Of a stretch of 64,000 bases of DNA, positions 26,268 to 36,407 are shown piece by piece. This stretch comes from Acinetobacter lwoffii. GTDB taxonomy: Bacteria; Pseudomonadota; Gammaproteobacteria; Pseudomonadales; Moraxellaceae. The translations under genes were made by a program, and so were the position numbers. The stretch spans positions 1 through 64,000 of the forward strand of contig NZ_JAMXXP010000013.1 of NCBI RefSeq assembly GCF_024129355.1, in the 5' to 3' direction. The notes under the pieces are model-generated. The model was not told where the DNA came from, made no database searches, and saw nothing but the letters and a program-made list of their open reading frames with translations. How positions within the stretch are numbered: the stretch's first letter is position 1; each line of letters opens with the position of its first letter.

Positions 26268-27035
26268 TTAAAGCACTTCAAATTCAATCCGACGATTTTT
26301 CTTGCGACCCTCAGCTGTTGTATTCTCCGCCATAGGCTTACTTGAACCTGAACCTTTAGTACTCAGTAAATGCGCTGGAACATTTTTTGCGATTAAATAA
26401 GCTTTCACTGCTTCTGCACGTTGCTGACTTAACATAAGATTTTTATAAGGATCGCCTGAACTATCCGTATGTCCAATAATACGTATCTTTTTTCCACTAA
26501 CCTTATTTAAGGCAGTGACCATTTCATCCAGAATTTGTATACCTGAGGCTGCTAATACTGCACTGCCAGATTCAAATTCAATAGTCCGGTTCTTTAATGC
26601 AGCATCAATAATCTGCTGTTCTGCCTGATTGACTGAAAGCTGTGCATTTAAGCGGTAATTTTCGGGTGTTAAACCCTTAAATTTCTCTGTAGTATCCTGA
26701 ATTTCATAAGAATTTGATACTTTACCCGTTAGCTGAATATCAGAACCTTTAACCGTTAAGGTTCCCTGTTTAACCTTTTTAAGGTCTTCATTAATCACAT
26801 CAATGACTATATTCGACCAATTCGTTGGTGCCACTACTTGGCGGATCTGAATGCGATCCACCACATTTTCCTTACCATAAGTTGAATACAATTTCGCCAA
26901 AATAGCTTGCTTGCTATTGTTATTCGATACAGTACCTTCAGCAATTACAGGTTGTGCATGCACATTAAAACCAATTGAAAAACAGGATAAAATGATGATT
27001 TTATTTAACTTTAAGTATTTATTTTTTATTTTCAT
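26268..27035 (-). CDS. OmpA-family peptidoglycan-binding protein of the T6SS cluster
   Basis: 255 residues: signal peptide (cleavage near VHA), a central region of about 120 residues with a BON-like pattern (LTVKGSDIQLTGKVSN), then a C-terminal OmpA domain. The peptidoglycan-binding signature is clear: IEFESGSAVLAASGIQILDEM, RIIGHTDSSGDPYKNLMLSQQRAEAVKAYL, and GSGSSKPMAENTTAEGRKKNRRIEF. Last gene of the minus-strand T6SS arm, about 180 bp after tssM. The TssL encoded here has no OmpA domain and no TssJ gene is present, so this protein may anchor the membrane complex to peptidoglycan. That role is inference. Confidence 0.8.
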   Translation of the reverse strand: MKIKNKYLKLNKIIILSCFSIGFNVHAQPVIAEGTVSNNNSKQAILAKLYSTYGKENVVDRIQIRQVVAPTNWSNIVIDVINEDLKKVKQGTLTVKGSDIQLTGKVSNSYEIQDTTEKFKGLTPENYRLNAQLSVNQAEQQIIDAALKNRTIEFESGSAVLAASGIQILDEMVTALNKVSGKKIRIIGHTDSSGDPYKNLMLSQQRAEAVKAYLIAKNVPAHLLSTKGSGSSKPMAENTTAEGRKKNRRIEFEVL

Positions 27036-27218
27036 TTTATGCTTCTATAAATGTTTATTTAATCAATTTAATGCCTTGAGTCAGGCTCATCTGATTTGCA
27101 GTTAAAGACTATTCTAGTGTCGCCAACCTTGAGTTATTTTCTACATTAAAATTAGTTGTTTTTAATTCATATCAATTCACCCACGTGATCCATTTACAAT
27201 ATAATTGATTGATCAAGG

Positions 27219-30200
27219 TCATGGCATTGAAGTTCCTGTGTTTGCAGCAGTCGTCCTAGTTGTATGAGCTGTTTTTCCTGACATCATCGTATTCTGTGCT
27301 GCGACAACTCTCACTACTTTATTCGAAACAACCTGATCCACCAACTGCAAATTGCTATAACTTGGATTACTTCCGATAGAACTTGCATTATTCCCACTCA
27401 CCAAACGAAAATTGGTCTTCACAAATAGTTCAGGATTCTCTTTACTGCGCCAGACCATCTCAAAAATATTGCCTTTTTGTGTACGCTGAGCACTATCAAT
27501 CAAACGGTTGATTCCATATTCCCCAGGCTCATCAAAAATGGTATGGGTCTTCCCTTCCAAATCAATCACCGTAATCCGTGCGCCTGGAATTGCGCCGGAA
27601 TTTGGCCAGATAAAATTCACCCATTGTTGAATTCCGTTTTCAAATAGCATTCTTTGTCCATCAATATCAATGGTATAAGCCAATAAATGAGCCTGTTCCA
27701 GTGGGTAAAACTGGAAATTAGATTGATTGGGGCTCACTGCCTGACGACTGGTATTATTTAACTCACCAGTTGCCATACCATTCACAGGCGCGACATAATT
27801 TTGAAAGTTTGCAACAAACACAGGATTTAGATTAAGCCCTAAATCTTGCCAGGTTTTCGAGCTTAAGCTATAGCCACGACGGATCACTAAGGAATCAAGA
27901 TGCTCTTTGACAAAACGGGAAATACTGCCATTTTCACCAAAAATCTGATTAATTTCTTGAGAGGTTGCCTGTAAGCTACCTTGACTGTTAAACGGATATT
28001 TTTGCGATAAATTTGCATTAAATGGTTGATAGGCCTGTATCAGCCAGAGTTTGTTCATTTCAGCCTGTGCCGGAAGCATCAGGCTTTCAAAGGAACGTGT
28101 GAGTGGAACACTAAATAGTTTTTTAATTAGCTGTTGATCCAGCTCATGGCTTCCTACCGACATTTTCTCATCCACAAACTTTTGGGTGATATTAAAGATA
28201 GAATTCTGCTCATCAACGGTTTGCTTAAGGAGCATCATGCTCGCCGGACCAATATCTCCAGAACTTTTGAGATCATTAAAGCGACTCCGTATCTTGGCGA
28301 GAGATTGCATATACTCATCCAGCAGCGACCGGTTCTGCAAATCATCTCGTGTACGTATAATCTGGTAGAAGATCTGAAAATCTTTGGCAATCATGCCCTG
28401 AGATAAAGTCGATGCAGAATTCTCTGCCAACTTGCCATCATCACGTTGCAATATCTTGCGTTTAAACCAGGCAATAAAACCTTTTTGTGGACCCGCCAAC
28501 TCTGCTTGTACCAGTGGATTATCCCAGCTGGTTTCTTGCGCTACCCGTTGAATAACTTTACGAATCGGTGAGTTTTCTGGCTCACCAAGAACATCCATCT
28601 GATACGTCTGCTGGTTAAAATCAGCGGCCTTGGCATAATAAATGGCACCCAAGAACTTACGCCATTCACTGATATATTCTTTTTTATACATTTCAGTCAG
28701 TTGGCGTCGAATTTTTTCAGGACTGCCACTAAAGCTCAAATCATCAGACTGTGATGTATTAAGTACCCAATCTTTACTTTCAGTTGGGCTTTGCGCCGCG
28801 GTTTCTATGGCAGGTTGTACATATTCGTTCCAGGCTTGATAGCTATAAAAACCGGGTAAGGCATAACTTCCCAACATGGTTGTCTGAGCATTCTCCCCGA
28901 CCATCTGTTTGATCGTTAATGCAGGAAAACGTACCAAAGCCCGCATTTTAATTTTGTTATATACACGATCTCGTGCAGACACTCCGGTCATCATCGCGGT
29001 TAAAACCTGGCGAGTCTGTTCAACCAGAACAGTATCGGAATCCAGCTGGGGAAATGAACTCGAATCTGTCAGTGTCATGGCATAGCTAAGTAACTGCTCG
29101 GCCTTTTGCAGCATTTCAGCACGTGGCAGCTGACCACGATGCTGATCCAGCCAAGTCCGCCAAAAACGTGTCAACTGATCGCTGAGATGACTGGAATCTA
29201 TAGATTTACGGTTACTCAACATCAGATATGTTTTAAGTGCATTATAAGCATCTTGCGGATTTTGGTCAGATGGTTCTAATGCGAGTTGCTGAACTTGTGC
29301 AATCGGATTAATTTGCACATGAATATGATTTTCTTTAAGAACTGCTGCATTGCTTTTTACCCGTTGTAGATATTCTGCAATATTTTGCTGGCTGGGCTGC
29401 AATACTAATTGCTCAATTCCTTTAAGATATTCAGCTTGCAGTTTCTCTCTGATCTGTTGTCCTTGATATAGACCAAAACTGTATTTTAATGGACGCTTCT
29501 GATCAAATTGATCTAACTGTTGTAGATGAGCTTGCAAAATTAATAATGCATCGATTTGTGTGACCAGCTCCGTTCCTGACTGTTTCTGCATCTGTACGAC
29601 CTTATTCAGGTCCGCCTGAACTTCTTCCATTAATTGCTGATTATTTCGATAAGACCACACCCACAGACTCAACACCATCGATACAGTAAGTAAAGCACCA
29701 GTAAAAGCCATAAAGCGTCGGCGTTTTCGTGCCGGATTAATATGCTGCTTCACCAGATTTTTATCTTTAAGAATCACTTCAGAAAATAAACCTTTCAGAA
29801 AATAACCATGATTCTGTGATACAGACTCTTTAGACAGGCCAAGATCATGATTATCGCTGCGGATCAGATGAAAGTCCTCAGCAATCTGTTCTGTCATTGG
29901 ACTTTCAATGGAGCCTTCCTGTAAGGCGCTGGTAAAATAAAATCCACGAAAAACCGGTTTAAACTGATAAGGATTGTCTTGAAATAAAGTGGAAATAAAG
30001 GTTCTTAATACCGGTTTGAGACTCTTAAATTCCAGTGGAAAGGTCATTACACTGGGTGAAATATGCTGTGAATGCCGACGGGTTAAATGGGTCATACTTA
30101 CATTTTTCAGACCCTCATATAAAATGCCATAATGCTTTTCAAATAGCTGAATAGCATTTGCACTCGAGTCTGGTTGATAAGCCAAAGTTGCGCCCCAAAC

Positions 30201-31052
30201 CTGATCCAATTCTTGTCCATGATAACAATCAAAAAAATCCGTGAAGCCGGCAATCAGGTCCATCTTGGAGAATACCAGATAGACTGGCGCAAAAACTTCT
30301 AGACGTTTAGTCAGGTCTTGGATACGGGCACGCAGGTTCTTGGCTAGTTGTAGAGATTTCTCCGGACTCTGGTTGACCAGCTCAGCGATACTTACGATCA
30401 CAATAAGACCATTCACTGGCACTTTAGAACGATTTTTCTTGAGAATATTTAAAAAGCCTAACCATTCAGAATGGTCCTCCGGATAGACTGAATAGCGTCC
30501 GGCTGTATCCAGTAAAATACCCTGAGTTGAAAAAAACCAGTCACAGTTTTGTGTTCCGCTGAGTCCAGCAGAGACCATTTTCTGGTGAGTTGCTTCAAAA
30601 GGAAACCGCAAACCGGAATGATAAATCGCCGAGCTTTTCCCAGCCGCCGGGTTACCGATGACCATATACCAAGGAAGTTCATACAGTGCCGCGTGACCCT
30701 TACGATCGCCTAATTTTGACTTACGAATCAGCTGAATAGATTGTTTGACTTGCTGACTGATCTGCTGAAGTTCTTCTTTATTATTGTATTTGCTTTCAGC
30801 TGCAAAACCTTGAGATAAGGCAGTCTCGATTTCTTCACCCTTTTTAGTATGCAGATAACACCGGATAAGTGTATAAATCCCCCAGCCTATTAATATGGCG
30901 ACATAGACGGTCAGCAATATCCAGAAAATGCGATCAGAAACCGTATTTTTTATAGAAATAATGACCACTAAAAAGGATAAGGCCATCATTGTTTTAGGGT
31001 TGCTAATGTACTGCCAGACATACCCCAGGACTGTATAAAATAATGTATTCAC
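27219..31052 (-). CDS. tssM: T6SS inner-membrane core protein TssM (IcmF family)
   Basis: 1277 residues. Two N-terminal TM helices (about 22-38 and 42-62), a cytoplasmic NTPase-like domain with intact Walker A GNPAAGKS at 133-140, a third TM near 445-467 (FMAFTGALLTVSMVLSLWVW), and a long periplasmic region to the end. Length and order match full TssM. With TssL it forms the trans-envelope complex on which the sheath assembles. Upstream neighbour is an accessory membrane protein, 34 bp away. Confidence 0.95.
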   Translation of the reverse strand: MNTLFYTVLGYVWQYISNPKTMMALSFLVVIISIKNTVSDRIFWILLTVYVAILIGWGIYTLIRCYLHTKKGEEIETALSQGFAAESKYNNKEELQQISQQVKQSIQLIRKSKLGDRKGHAALYELPWYMVIGNPAAGKSSAIYHSGLRFPFEATHQKMVSAGLSGTQNCDWFFSTQGILLDTAGRYSVYPEDHSEWLGFLNILKKNRSKVPVNGLIVIVSIAELVNQSPEKSLQLAKNLRARIQDLTKRLEVFAPVYLVFSKMDLIAGFTDFFDCYHGQELDQVWGATLAYQPDSSANAIQLFEKHYGILYEGLKNVSMTHLTRRHSQHISPSVMTFPLEFKSLKPVLRTFISTLFQDNPYQFKPVFRGFYFTSALQEGSIESPMTEQIAEDFHLIRSDNHDLGLSKESVSQNHGYFLKGLFSEVILKDKNLVKQHINPARKRRRFMAFTGALLTVSMVLSLWVWSYRNNQQLMEEVQADLNKVVQMQKQSGTELVTQIDALLILQAHLQQLDQFDQKRPLKYSFGLYQGQQIREKLQAEYLKGIEQLVLQPSQQNIAEYLQRVKSNAAVLKENHIHVQINPIAQVQQLALEPSDQNPQDAYNALKTYLMLSNRKSIDSSHLSDQLTRFWRTWLDQHRGQLPRAEMLQKAEQLLSYAMTLTDSSSFPQLDSDTVLVEQTRQVLTAMMTGVSARDRVYNKIKMRALVRFPALTIKQMVGENAQTTMLGSYALPGFYSYQAWNEYVQPAIETAAQSPTESKDWVLNTSQSDDLSFSGSPEKIRRQLTEMYKKEYISEWRKFLGAIYYAKAADFNQQTYQMDVLGEPENSPIRKVIQRVAQETSWDNPLVQAELAGPQKGFIAWFKRKILQRDDGKLAENSASTLSQGMIAKDFQIFYQIIRTRDDLQNRSLLDEYMQSLAKIRSRFNDLKSSGDIGPASMMLLKQTVDEQNSIFNITQKFVDEKMSVGSHELDQQLIKKLFSVPLTRSFESLMLPAQAEMNKLWLIQAYQPFNANLSQKYPFNSQGSLQATSQEINQIFGENGSISRFVKEHLDSLVIRRGYSLSSKTWQDLGLNLNPVFVANFQNYVAPVNGMATGELNNTSRQAVSPNQSNFQFYPLEQAHLLAYTIDIDGQRMLFENGIQQWVNFIWPNSGAIPGARITVIDLEGKTHTIFDEPGEYGINRLIDSAQRTQKGNIFEMVWRSKENPELFVKTNFRLVSGNNASSIGSNPSYSNLQLVDQVVSNKVVRVVAAQNTMMSGKTAHTTRTTAANTGTSMP

Positions 31053-31086
31053 TTTTATCTCTTTTTTCTTTAATTTTTATAAATAG

Positions 31087-32526
31087 TTAGGCTACTAATG
31101 AGATTTCATTCAGTTGATCACTTTCTTTATTTTTAAAACATAAATAGCTTGATTCTTGTTGTGTGCTATAGCTTATTGTAATGACATTGTCGTATAGATA
31201 TGATGACATCATCGCTGCAAAAACTGCTGCCAATTGTTGGGTATGCCCCAAATAGCTTTGAGGATAAATGGTATGCTCCGGCTCAAAATCAATATTAGTA
31301 AATTTTTCTTGTATTATTTTCATTGTTTTAGACTGAGTGGCTTCATCTAAGAAAACTAAAAAAGGATGTGCCTGTTCCAGCTGATAGGACAGATCAACCT
31401 GATTCTGACCCAAGTACGCATATAGGTCAGTGACGTACTTGCTGAGAGTCAATATTCGTGAAGGCATCATCCCCTCAACCTCTAAGTCATGTGCGGATAA
31501 ACACCAGCTGGCAGTATATTCTGCAGCAATATACTCTTCATTTTGCCAAAATTGCTGATCCAGACAATCCTGATCAATTTCAGAATCCGCCATAATGATC
31601 AAGCTGATCTCATGTGATTGACCTGAAATTTCCTGTAATAGCTCCAGCAAAGCTGAATAAGCATGATCAGCAGGCAGAAAGTGAAAATTGATATGAATTT
31701 GGGCAGGCAGCAATGCATATTTTTGTTGAATTTGACCTATAAGCTGCTCTTGATAGAGATCACTCCACTCCCCAGTCATATGATCCGCCAATAAAATATG
31801 CAGATTCAACCTATTTAATCGGCCTACTGCTATTAGATTAGAGGCAATATTTCCTTCATCTTCACAGTAGTTCTCCTGTATCCATCCCGGATGCATTCGA
31901 TATTCATAAGCCAGTTCGTGATCATAAAATAGTGCTGAACGTTTTAACTGTTCTGAAATTAAGCTCAGACTTTCTTCATGCTGTTCGAGTTGTTGTTGAA
32001 TCAACTGTTGAATTCGTTGTTCCTGTAATGTTGGAAGCATTTCTTCGCTAGTCCCGTTTTCTTCGAGTAAGCGGTCCACAGCATGAATACGATATGTCAA
32101 TATAGGTAGACTAAAACGATTTAGCAGTTCTGAGTCCAGCTCAGGACTTTTGAACTGCTTCATGTGCTGCAAGATCTCTGCATTTTTGCCAAAACTGTGC
32201 CAGGCGGCAGCTGAAAAAATATTAAGTTTGTAATTCTCAATCGCTTGATACAATTCTTCTTTATTCTCTAATTCTTGCTGCTGTGCTTGAAGAGATTTAT
32301 GAGCCCTATCCTTTTGTTCTTGCTGTCTTTGTTTATAGGATTTTAAAGCTTTATAAATAAAATAAGGTGTTAATAACAACAAGCAAATTAACAAAGGTAA
32401 AATTCCAAAATATAATAGGAAATCGATATTTGATGGATCGTATTGAGTATCTCGCCAGTAATAAATGATAAGAGAACTGTTTATAATGAATAAAACTATA
32501 ACAGTCCGAATAATATGCTTAATCAT
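31087..32526 (-). CDS. T6SS accessory membrane protein of unknown function between tssG and tssM
   Basis: 479 residues with two N-terminal TM helices (VIVLFIINSSLIIYYW and FLLYFGILPLLICLLLLTPYF). A Gln/Glu-rich coiled coil follows (about residues 65-105, QRQQEQKDRAHKSLQAQQQE), then a large soluble cytoplasmic domain with no motif I recognise. The ATG overlaps the tssG stop by 4 bp, so translation is coupled. Acinetobacter T6SS clusters carry an accessory gene (AsaB in A. baumannii) at this position, which this may correspond to. It may help recruit TssM/TssL, an inference from order and topology only. Confidence 0.65.
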   Translation of the reverse strand: MIKHIIRTVIVLFIINSSLIIYYWRDTQYDPSNIDFLLYFGILPLLICLLLLTPYFIYKALKSYKQRQQEQKDRAHKSLQAQQQELENKEELYQAIENYKLNIFSAAAWHSFGKNAEILQHMKQFKSPELDSELLNRFSLPILTYRIHAVDRLLEENGTSEEMLPTLQEQRIQQLIQQQLEQHEESLSLISEQLKRSALFYDHELAYEYRMHPGWIQENYCEDEGNIASNLIAVGRLNRLNLHILLADHMTGEWSDLYQEQLIGQIQQKYALLPAQIHINFHFLPADHAYSALLELLQEISGQSHEISLIIMADSEIDQDCLDQQFWQNEEYIAAEYTASWCLSAHDLEVEGMMPSRILTLSKYVTDLYAYLGQNQVDLSYQLEQAHPFLVFLDEATQSKTMKIIQEKFTNIDFEPEHTIYPQSYLGHTQQLAAVFAAMMSSYLYDNVITISYSTQQESSYLCFKNKESDQLNEISLVA

Positions 32527-33518
32527 GACATTTTTCCTATCAGGCTATAGCAGGTTTCCGCATGGTGGATTGCCTGATTCGGCATTAATAAGGCTCCTCT
32601 GGCCAGCCCCATCGAATGTACTTCTCTGAGTTGGGCTGGATATAATTCATCTCTGTCTAGAATCAACCGAAGATCCACTAACATGGTCGGGCTACACCAG
32701 GTTTGAAGTAACTCTTTCAATTTGGCGCTATGTATTCCTTCAGATAAAAATTTTAGATAGTCTTCACGTTTTAATGGACCAATAACAATTTCAATTTTTT
32801 CATCAACTTGCTGAATGGTTTCTCCACAGAAGCTGTTGATTCCCAATAAAATTGGTTGCGAAGCTCCTAAACTGCTTTTTTGCTGATCATTCAGTTGAAA
32901 GCTTTCCGGAATAAACTCATTAATCTTAAATTGATATTTAAAAATACAAGACAATATGCTGCTTAACGCATAATGGGTATTATTTTGCCCCTGCATCAAG
33001 CCTGAAAACTCAGCAAAATAGTCATCTATAGGTTGCTGTTCATGTTGTTGACCGCTATAGCCACTCAAAGCATGAAGCATGTTTAGATAATGATTTTCAT
33101 GCTCAATTTCATAACGCAGTGGTAAATGATAATTCAGACAGGCATCGACATATTGTGCAGACAATTTATGATTAAACAGTCCGAGAAAGTGTAAGCTTTC
33201 TTCTCGGTGTGCCCCGGTACTCTGTTTAATTTTATGTGTATAGATATAAGGCAATACGCCCTGTACGCCAGTCAACCCCACGATTAAATTGGTCATCTGA
33301 ACTTTATGATCTTGACATTGCAATGATTCAATTTCAGAAGTTGGAAAATTAAGATTGAGTGAACTAATAAATTCAAATGATTTACTCCATCCTTGATGTC
33401 TGTTCCGTGCAGGTGCATGTCTTAATAATCGCGTGGCTTGAATAAATTCAAAGCTGGTCGGCTGCTGAAAGAGCCGATCAACTACAGAAGCCTTTTGCCA
33501 CCAACATTCTGTATGCAT
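32523..33518 (-). CDS. tssG: T6SS baseplate protein TssG
   Basis: 331 residues with the usual TssG beginning (WWQKASVVDRLFQQPTSFEFIQATRLL) and the conserved LNLNFPTSEIESL and LVGLTGVQGVLPYIYT segments. TssG forms the baseplate wedge with TssE, TssF and TssK. It overlaps tssF by 37 bp and the next gene by 4 bp. Confidence 0.93.
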   Translation of the reverse strand: MHTECWWQKASVVDRLFQQPTSFEFIQATRLLRHAPARNRHQGWSKSFEFISSLNLNFPTSEIESLQCQDHKVQMTNLIVGLTGVQGVLPYIYTHKIKQSTGAHREESLHFLGLFNHKLSAQYVDACLNYHLPLRYEIEHENHYLNMLHALSGYSGQQHEQQPIDDYFAEFSGLMQGQNNTHYALSSILSCIFKYQFKINEFIPESFQLNDQQKSSLGASQPILLGINSFCGETIQQVDEKIEIVIGPLKREDYLKFLSEGIHSAKLKELLQTWCSPTMLVDLRLILDRDELYPAQLREVHSMGLARGALLMPNQAIHHAETCYSLIGKMS

Positions 33519-35290
33519 TGGTATAACTCCTGTTTTGACTTTGAATCTATGACGTGCATATCCACATAACTATTCATTTGAACTTTCAAATTAAAAATAT
33601 GATTTAAAAGTTGCACAAAGATATACAGACTGGCTCCTCTAAAGACTTCTGGATCGATCTGGATTTCAACTTTGACACCCCGTACAAAAAGTGGAAATGG
33701 TTTATGCTCACGCAACTTCTGGCTCAGAGAAAACTGGATCGATTGAATTGAATTAATAATTAGCCGGTTGTCTTTGGATTGCGGCAAGTTATACAGTTCA
33801 AGTAATTCCTTAATGTGACTGACTGCATTTGCTTTCATTAAAGAAAGATTATTCAATGATAAATGCGAGATAATTCGCCACTGTTCTTGCTGCTTTTGAT
33901 CAAAACAATAAGGTAAATTGGGTCTTTTTAATAATATGGCTTTACGTGCCAAACTATTGTCATTGAGAGATAAGTTATTCTGATCTTTGTTATAACTTTC
34001 ATAAGGTAAATCCCGATTGCTGCATAACAACTGCATACTGATAAAGTCTGATGAAATTTTTTGTGGTTCTAAAGATTTGGAAATAATCGAATATTTCAGT
34101 TCTGTATGCTTGGTATTACTTTGCTCGGGCAACAGGTGATAATAAAATTGAGCATCAGCCTGATGATAATGACTCATGGCAAAAAAAGGTAATACGGGAT
34201 AAGTTTTTTGACTGTTCTCGCGTTTCTCTCTCAATAACTTCATTTCGGTGATCGCATATACCTGAAAATATTCAGGATGATGTACATCACTTATTAATGA
34301 ATATTCCAGGCGCAGATGATCAATTTTTTGTGGCTCAGCCTGTTTAGGGAATAAATTTATAACTGGTGTCGCAAATAATTTGAAATTAGCGCTATTTAAT
34401 TCTGAATAATTTCTGATCATAGCTTGATCATTCAGATTTATTTTAAAATGAATGTGTAGCTCAAATTCTGCGGTTTCTATATTTAATTCTCTTAAAAAAC
34501 TCAGATTGAGGTTAAGAAAATTAAATTTTTCTGGAAAGCAAAAATACTCGATTAATAAACGATAGGCATGATGAGTATGTTGATCAACTGGGAGCGCACT
34601 TTCCGCTTCAGTAAATCCCATTAGTTCAAATGGATTTTGAATATCAATCTCTTGATTCTGTACTATTACAGAAAAACCAGTCTCTGGCTTAAAAATACAA
34701 TCTAGTACTTGCAATGGAAAGCTGGAAATTGCATCCAGATAAATAGGTAATTTTTGTTGTTCCAACAGTCGCTGCTGCTGGTTAAAAATTTCAATACCAA
34801 AGCTCAAGGTTGCATTTCGATTTAAATGAACATGAGTCGAAGCATGCGTTTTAAAATTAACAGATTTTAAGGCGATTGGTAATAAATTAACCTGGTTTGT
34901 CGTACGATACTCACACTGTACCCCACGGATACTTTTTGATTTTAATACAGTTTGCTTGGGAATCTGCTGGCTACTTTTAAGCTGTCGGATTTTAATGGCA
35001 TCGTCAAAACTGACCACTGAACATGCTGGAAAAGGTTTAAGGTACTGTGGAAACATCACCTCAAAAATAGCACGTGTAAATACTTCATAACTATCGTGAA
35101 GTTTCTTATCGATCCGGGCAGAAATCAGGGAAAATGCCTGAATCAGTCTTTCGATATGCGGATCATCAATCTGCTCTTGATTCAACGAAAGGCGTTGGGC
35201 AATTTTTGGGTATTTATTGGCAAACTCTCGTGATTGTTGCCCAAATTCCTGTAATTGCTTTTCGTAATAAGGTAATAATTCTTCGATCAC
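33482..35290 (-). CDS. tssF: T6SS baseplate protein TssF
   Basis: 602 residues, full length. It starts with the family signature MIEELLPYYEKQLQEFGQQSREFANKYPKIAQRL and has DPHIERLIQAFSLISARI followed by a FEVMFPQYLKPFPACSVV segment. Baseplate wedge partner of TssG. Its ATG overlaps the tssE stop by 4 bp. Confidence 0.95.
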   Translation of the reverse strand: MIEELLPYYEKQLQEFGQQSREFANKYPKIAQRLSLNQEQIDDPHIERLIQAFSLISARIDKKLHDSYEVFTRAIFEVMFPQYLKPFPACSVVSFDDAIKIRQLKSSQQIPKQTVLKSKSIRGVQCEYRTTNQVNLLPIALKSVNFKTHASTHVHLNRNATLSFGIEIFNQQQRLLEQQKLPIYLDAISSFPLQVLDCIFKPETGFSVIVQNQEIDIQNPFELMGFTEAESALPVDQHTHHAYRLLIEYFCFPEKFNFLNLNLSFLRELNIETAEFELHIHFKINLNDQAMIRNYSELNSANFKLFATPVINLFPKQAEPQKIDHLRLEYSLISDVHHPEYFQVYAITEMKLLREKRENSQKTYPVLPFFAMSHYHQADAQFYYHLLPEQSNTKHTELKYSIISKSLEPQKISSDFISMQLLCSNRDLPYESYNKDQNNLSLNDNSLARKAILLKRPNLPYCFDQKQQEQWRIISHLSLNNLSLMKANAVSHIKELLELYNLPQSKDNRLIINSIQSIQFSLSQKLREHKPFPLFVRGVKVEIQIDPEVFRGASLYIFVQLLNHIFNLKVQMNSYVDMHVIDSKSKQELYQCIQNVGGKRLL

Positions 35291-35775
35291 AGCACACCTG
35301 CTGATGTTTTAGACAAAATTACGTATTGTTGCGTAGTAGGCTTGAGGAATGCGTCAAAAATTACCGGTTCATATAGGGGATAAATATTTAAGAATGCATG
35401 AATACTGAGACACAGACTTCCCCTGTTATGCTCATCCATCAGCATCTCGACTTTAACCTGCTTTAAACGAGGTTCGTGCGCGTGAATAGACTGTTCAATC
35501 GAGCGGCAGATTTTATCCCGGTCCATTGGATTCGCCGTTGAAAGACTTACAAAATCAATGATGCCAAATTGAAGAATTGAACGTTTGACCTGGTCATAAC
35601 TGTCATCTACATCCAAGTTAACTAAACGAGTATTCAACAGATCTTCCAGATCATCTGCTACAGACTCTCTTAAAGCCTGCAATGAAAGCCCTTGAGAACA
35701 TTGAATGTCCTGAGGTAATAGACGGTCAAATAATGTTGTTCTAAATCCGTAAGGGTAAAGCTGATCCAAATTCAT
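35287..35775 (-). CDS. tssE: T6SS baseplate protein TssE (gp25-like)
   Basis: 162 residues with the gp25/lysozyme-like family pattern: LRESVADDLEDLLNTR near the start, YDQVKRSILQFGIIDFVSLSTANPMDRDKICRSIEQSIHAHEPRLKQVKV in the middle. It caps the sheath at the baseplate. A hairpin separates it from hcp upstream. Confidence 0.93.
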   Translation of the reverse strand: MNLDQLYPYGFRTTLFDRLLPQDIQCSQGLSLQALRESVADDLEDLLNTRLVNLDVDDSYDQVKRSILQFGIIDFVSLSTANPMDRDKICRSIEQSIHAHEPRLKQVKVEMLMDEHNRGSLCLSIHAFLNIYPLYEPVIFDAFLKPTTQQYVILSKTSAGVL

Positions 35776-35815
35776 ATTGTTATAGTCTAATTTTATTTAT
35801 TTTTATAAATATCAG

Positions 35816-35839
35816 AGAGGCTGATCAAGACCAGCCTCT
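35816..35839 (-). terminator. Hairpin between hcp and tssE
   Basis: Perfect 8-bp inverted repeat AGAGGCTG / CAGCCTCT with an 8-nt loop, 14 nt after the hcp stop. On the coding (minus) strand no run of T follows the stem, so it is not a classical terminator. More likely it stabilises the hcp 3' end or attenuates read-through, allowing much more Hcp than baseplate protein. Confidence 0.55.
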
Positions 35840-35852
35840 AAAAAAGGTCAAA

Positions 35853-36356
35853 TTACGCTGCATAAGAAGCAGTATTATTTGATAATGACCATTTCTTGGT
35901 CACGGCACCCTTTTGTGTACCATTAATATCTTGCTGATTATACGTCCACTCAACTGCTGCATATTTCAAACCAAAAGCTTCTGTTGGAACGCCTTCTTGA
36001 TTTACTGTCGGAGTGACCTGAGAAACCAGCACATGTTTTAATTTAATTTGCAGGTATTTAACGCGTTTATCACCATTAGCACGATAAAAATCGATTTGTA
36101 CCTCATCGAAGGTATAACCTGCCGAACAAGCTTCCCAAAGTTTTGGGCTGGTTGCATCCAGATCTTTCATAAAAATCATGTCGGAATGTTCAACTCGTTC
36201 TGCGGTATGACCGCCTACACTGGAAGATGTGGCAGATTTTGGCTGACGAATGTTGTGCGACCAGGAATTTGCTTCTAGCCAGCTTTTATGTTCTGAATCA
36301 CGAGATTCACCATCAACTTTATATTTGCCACGAAACTGGATGTAAATGTCTTTCAT
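35853..36356 (-). CDS. hcp: T6SS tube protein Hcp
   Basis: 167 residues, the ring-forming tube subunit that is also exported. Family features: MKDIYIQFRGKYKVDGESRD start, SWSHNIRQPKSAT, ERVEHSDMIFMKDLDATSPKLWEACSAGYTFDEVQIDFYR, and VEWTYNQQD near the end. No signal peptide, as expected. 51 bp downstream of tssC and followed by a stable hairpin. Confidence 0.96.
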   Translation of the reverse strand: MKDIYIQFRGKYKVDGESRDSEHKSWLEANSWSHNIRQPKSATSSSVGGHTAERVEHSDMIFMKDLDATSPKLWEACSAGYTFDEVQIDFYRANGDKRVKYLQIKLKHVLVSQVTPTVNQEGVPTEAFGLKYAAVEWTYNQQDINGTQKGAVTKKWSLSNNTASYAA

Positions 36357-36407
36357 TTTAATAATTTTCCTGTTGTTATAAATATTCTTATAATTTTAGC
36401 AGCGGTC

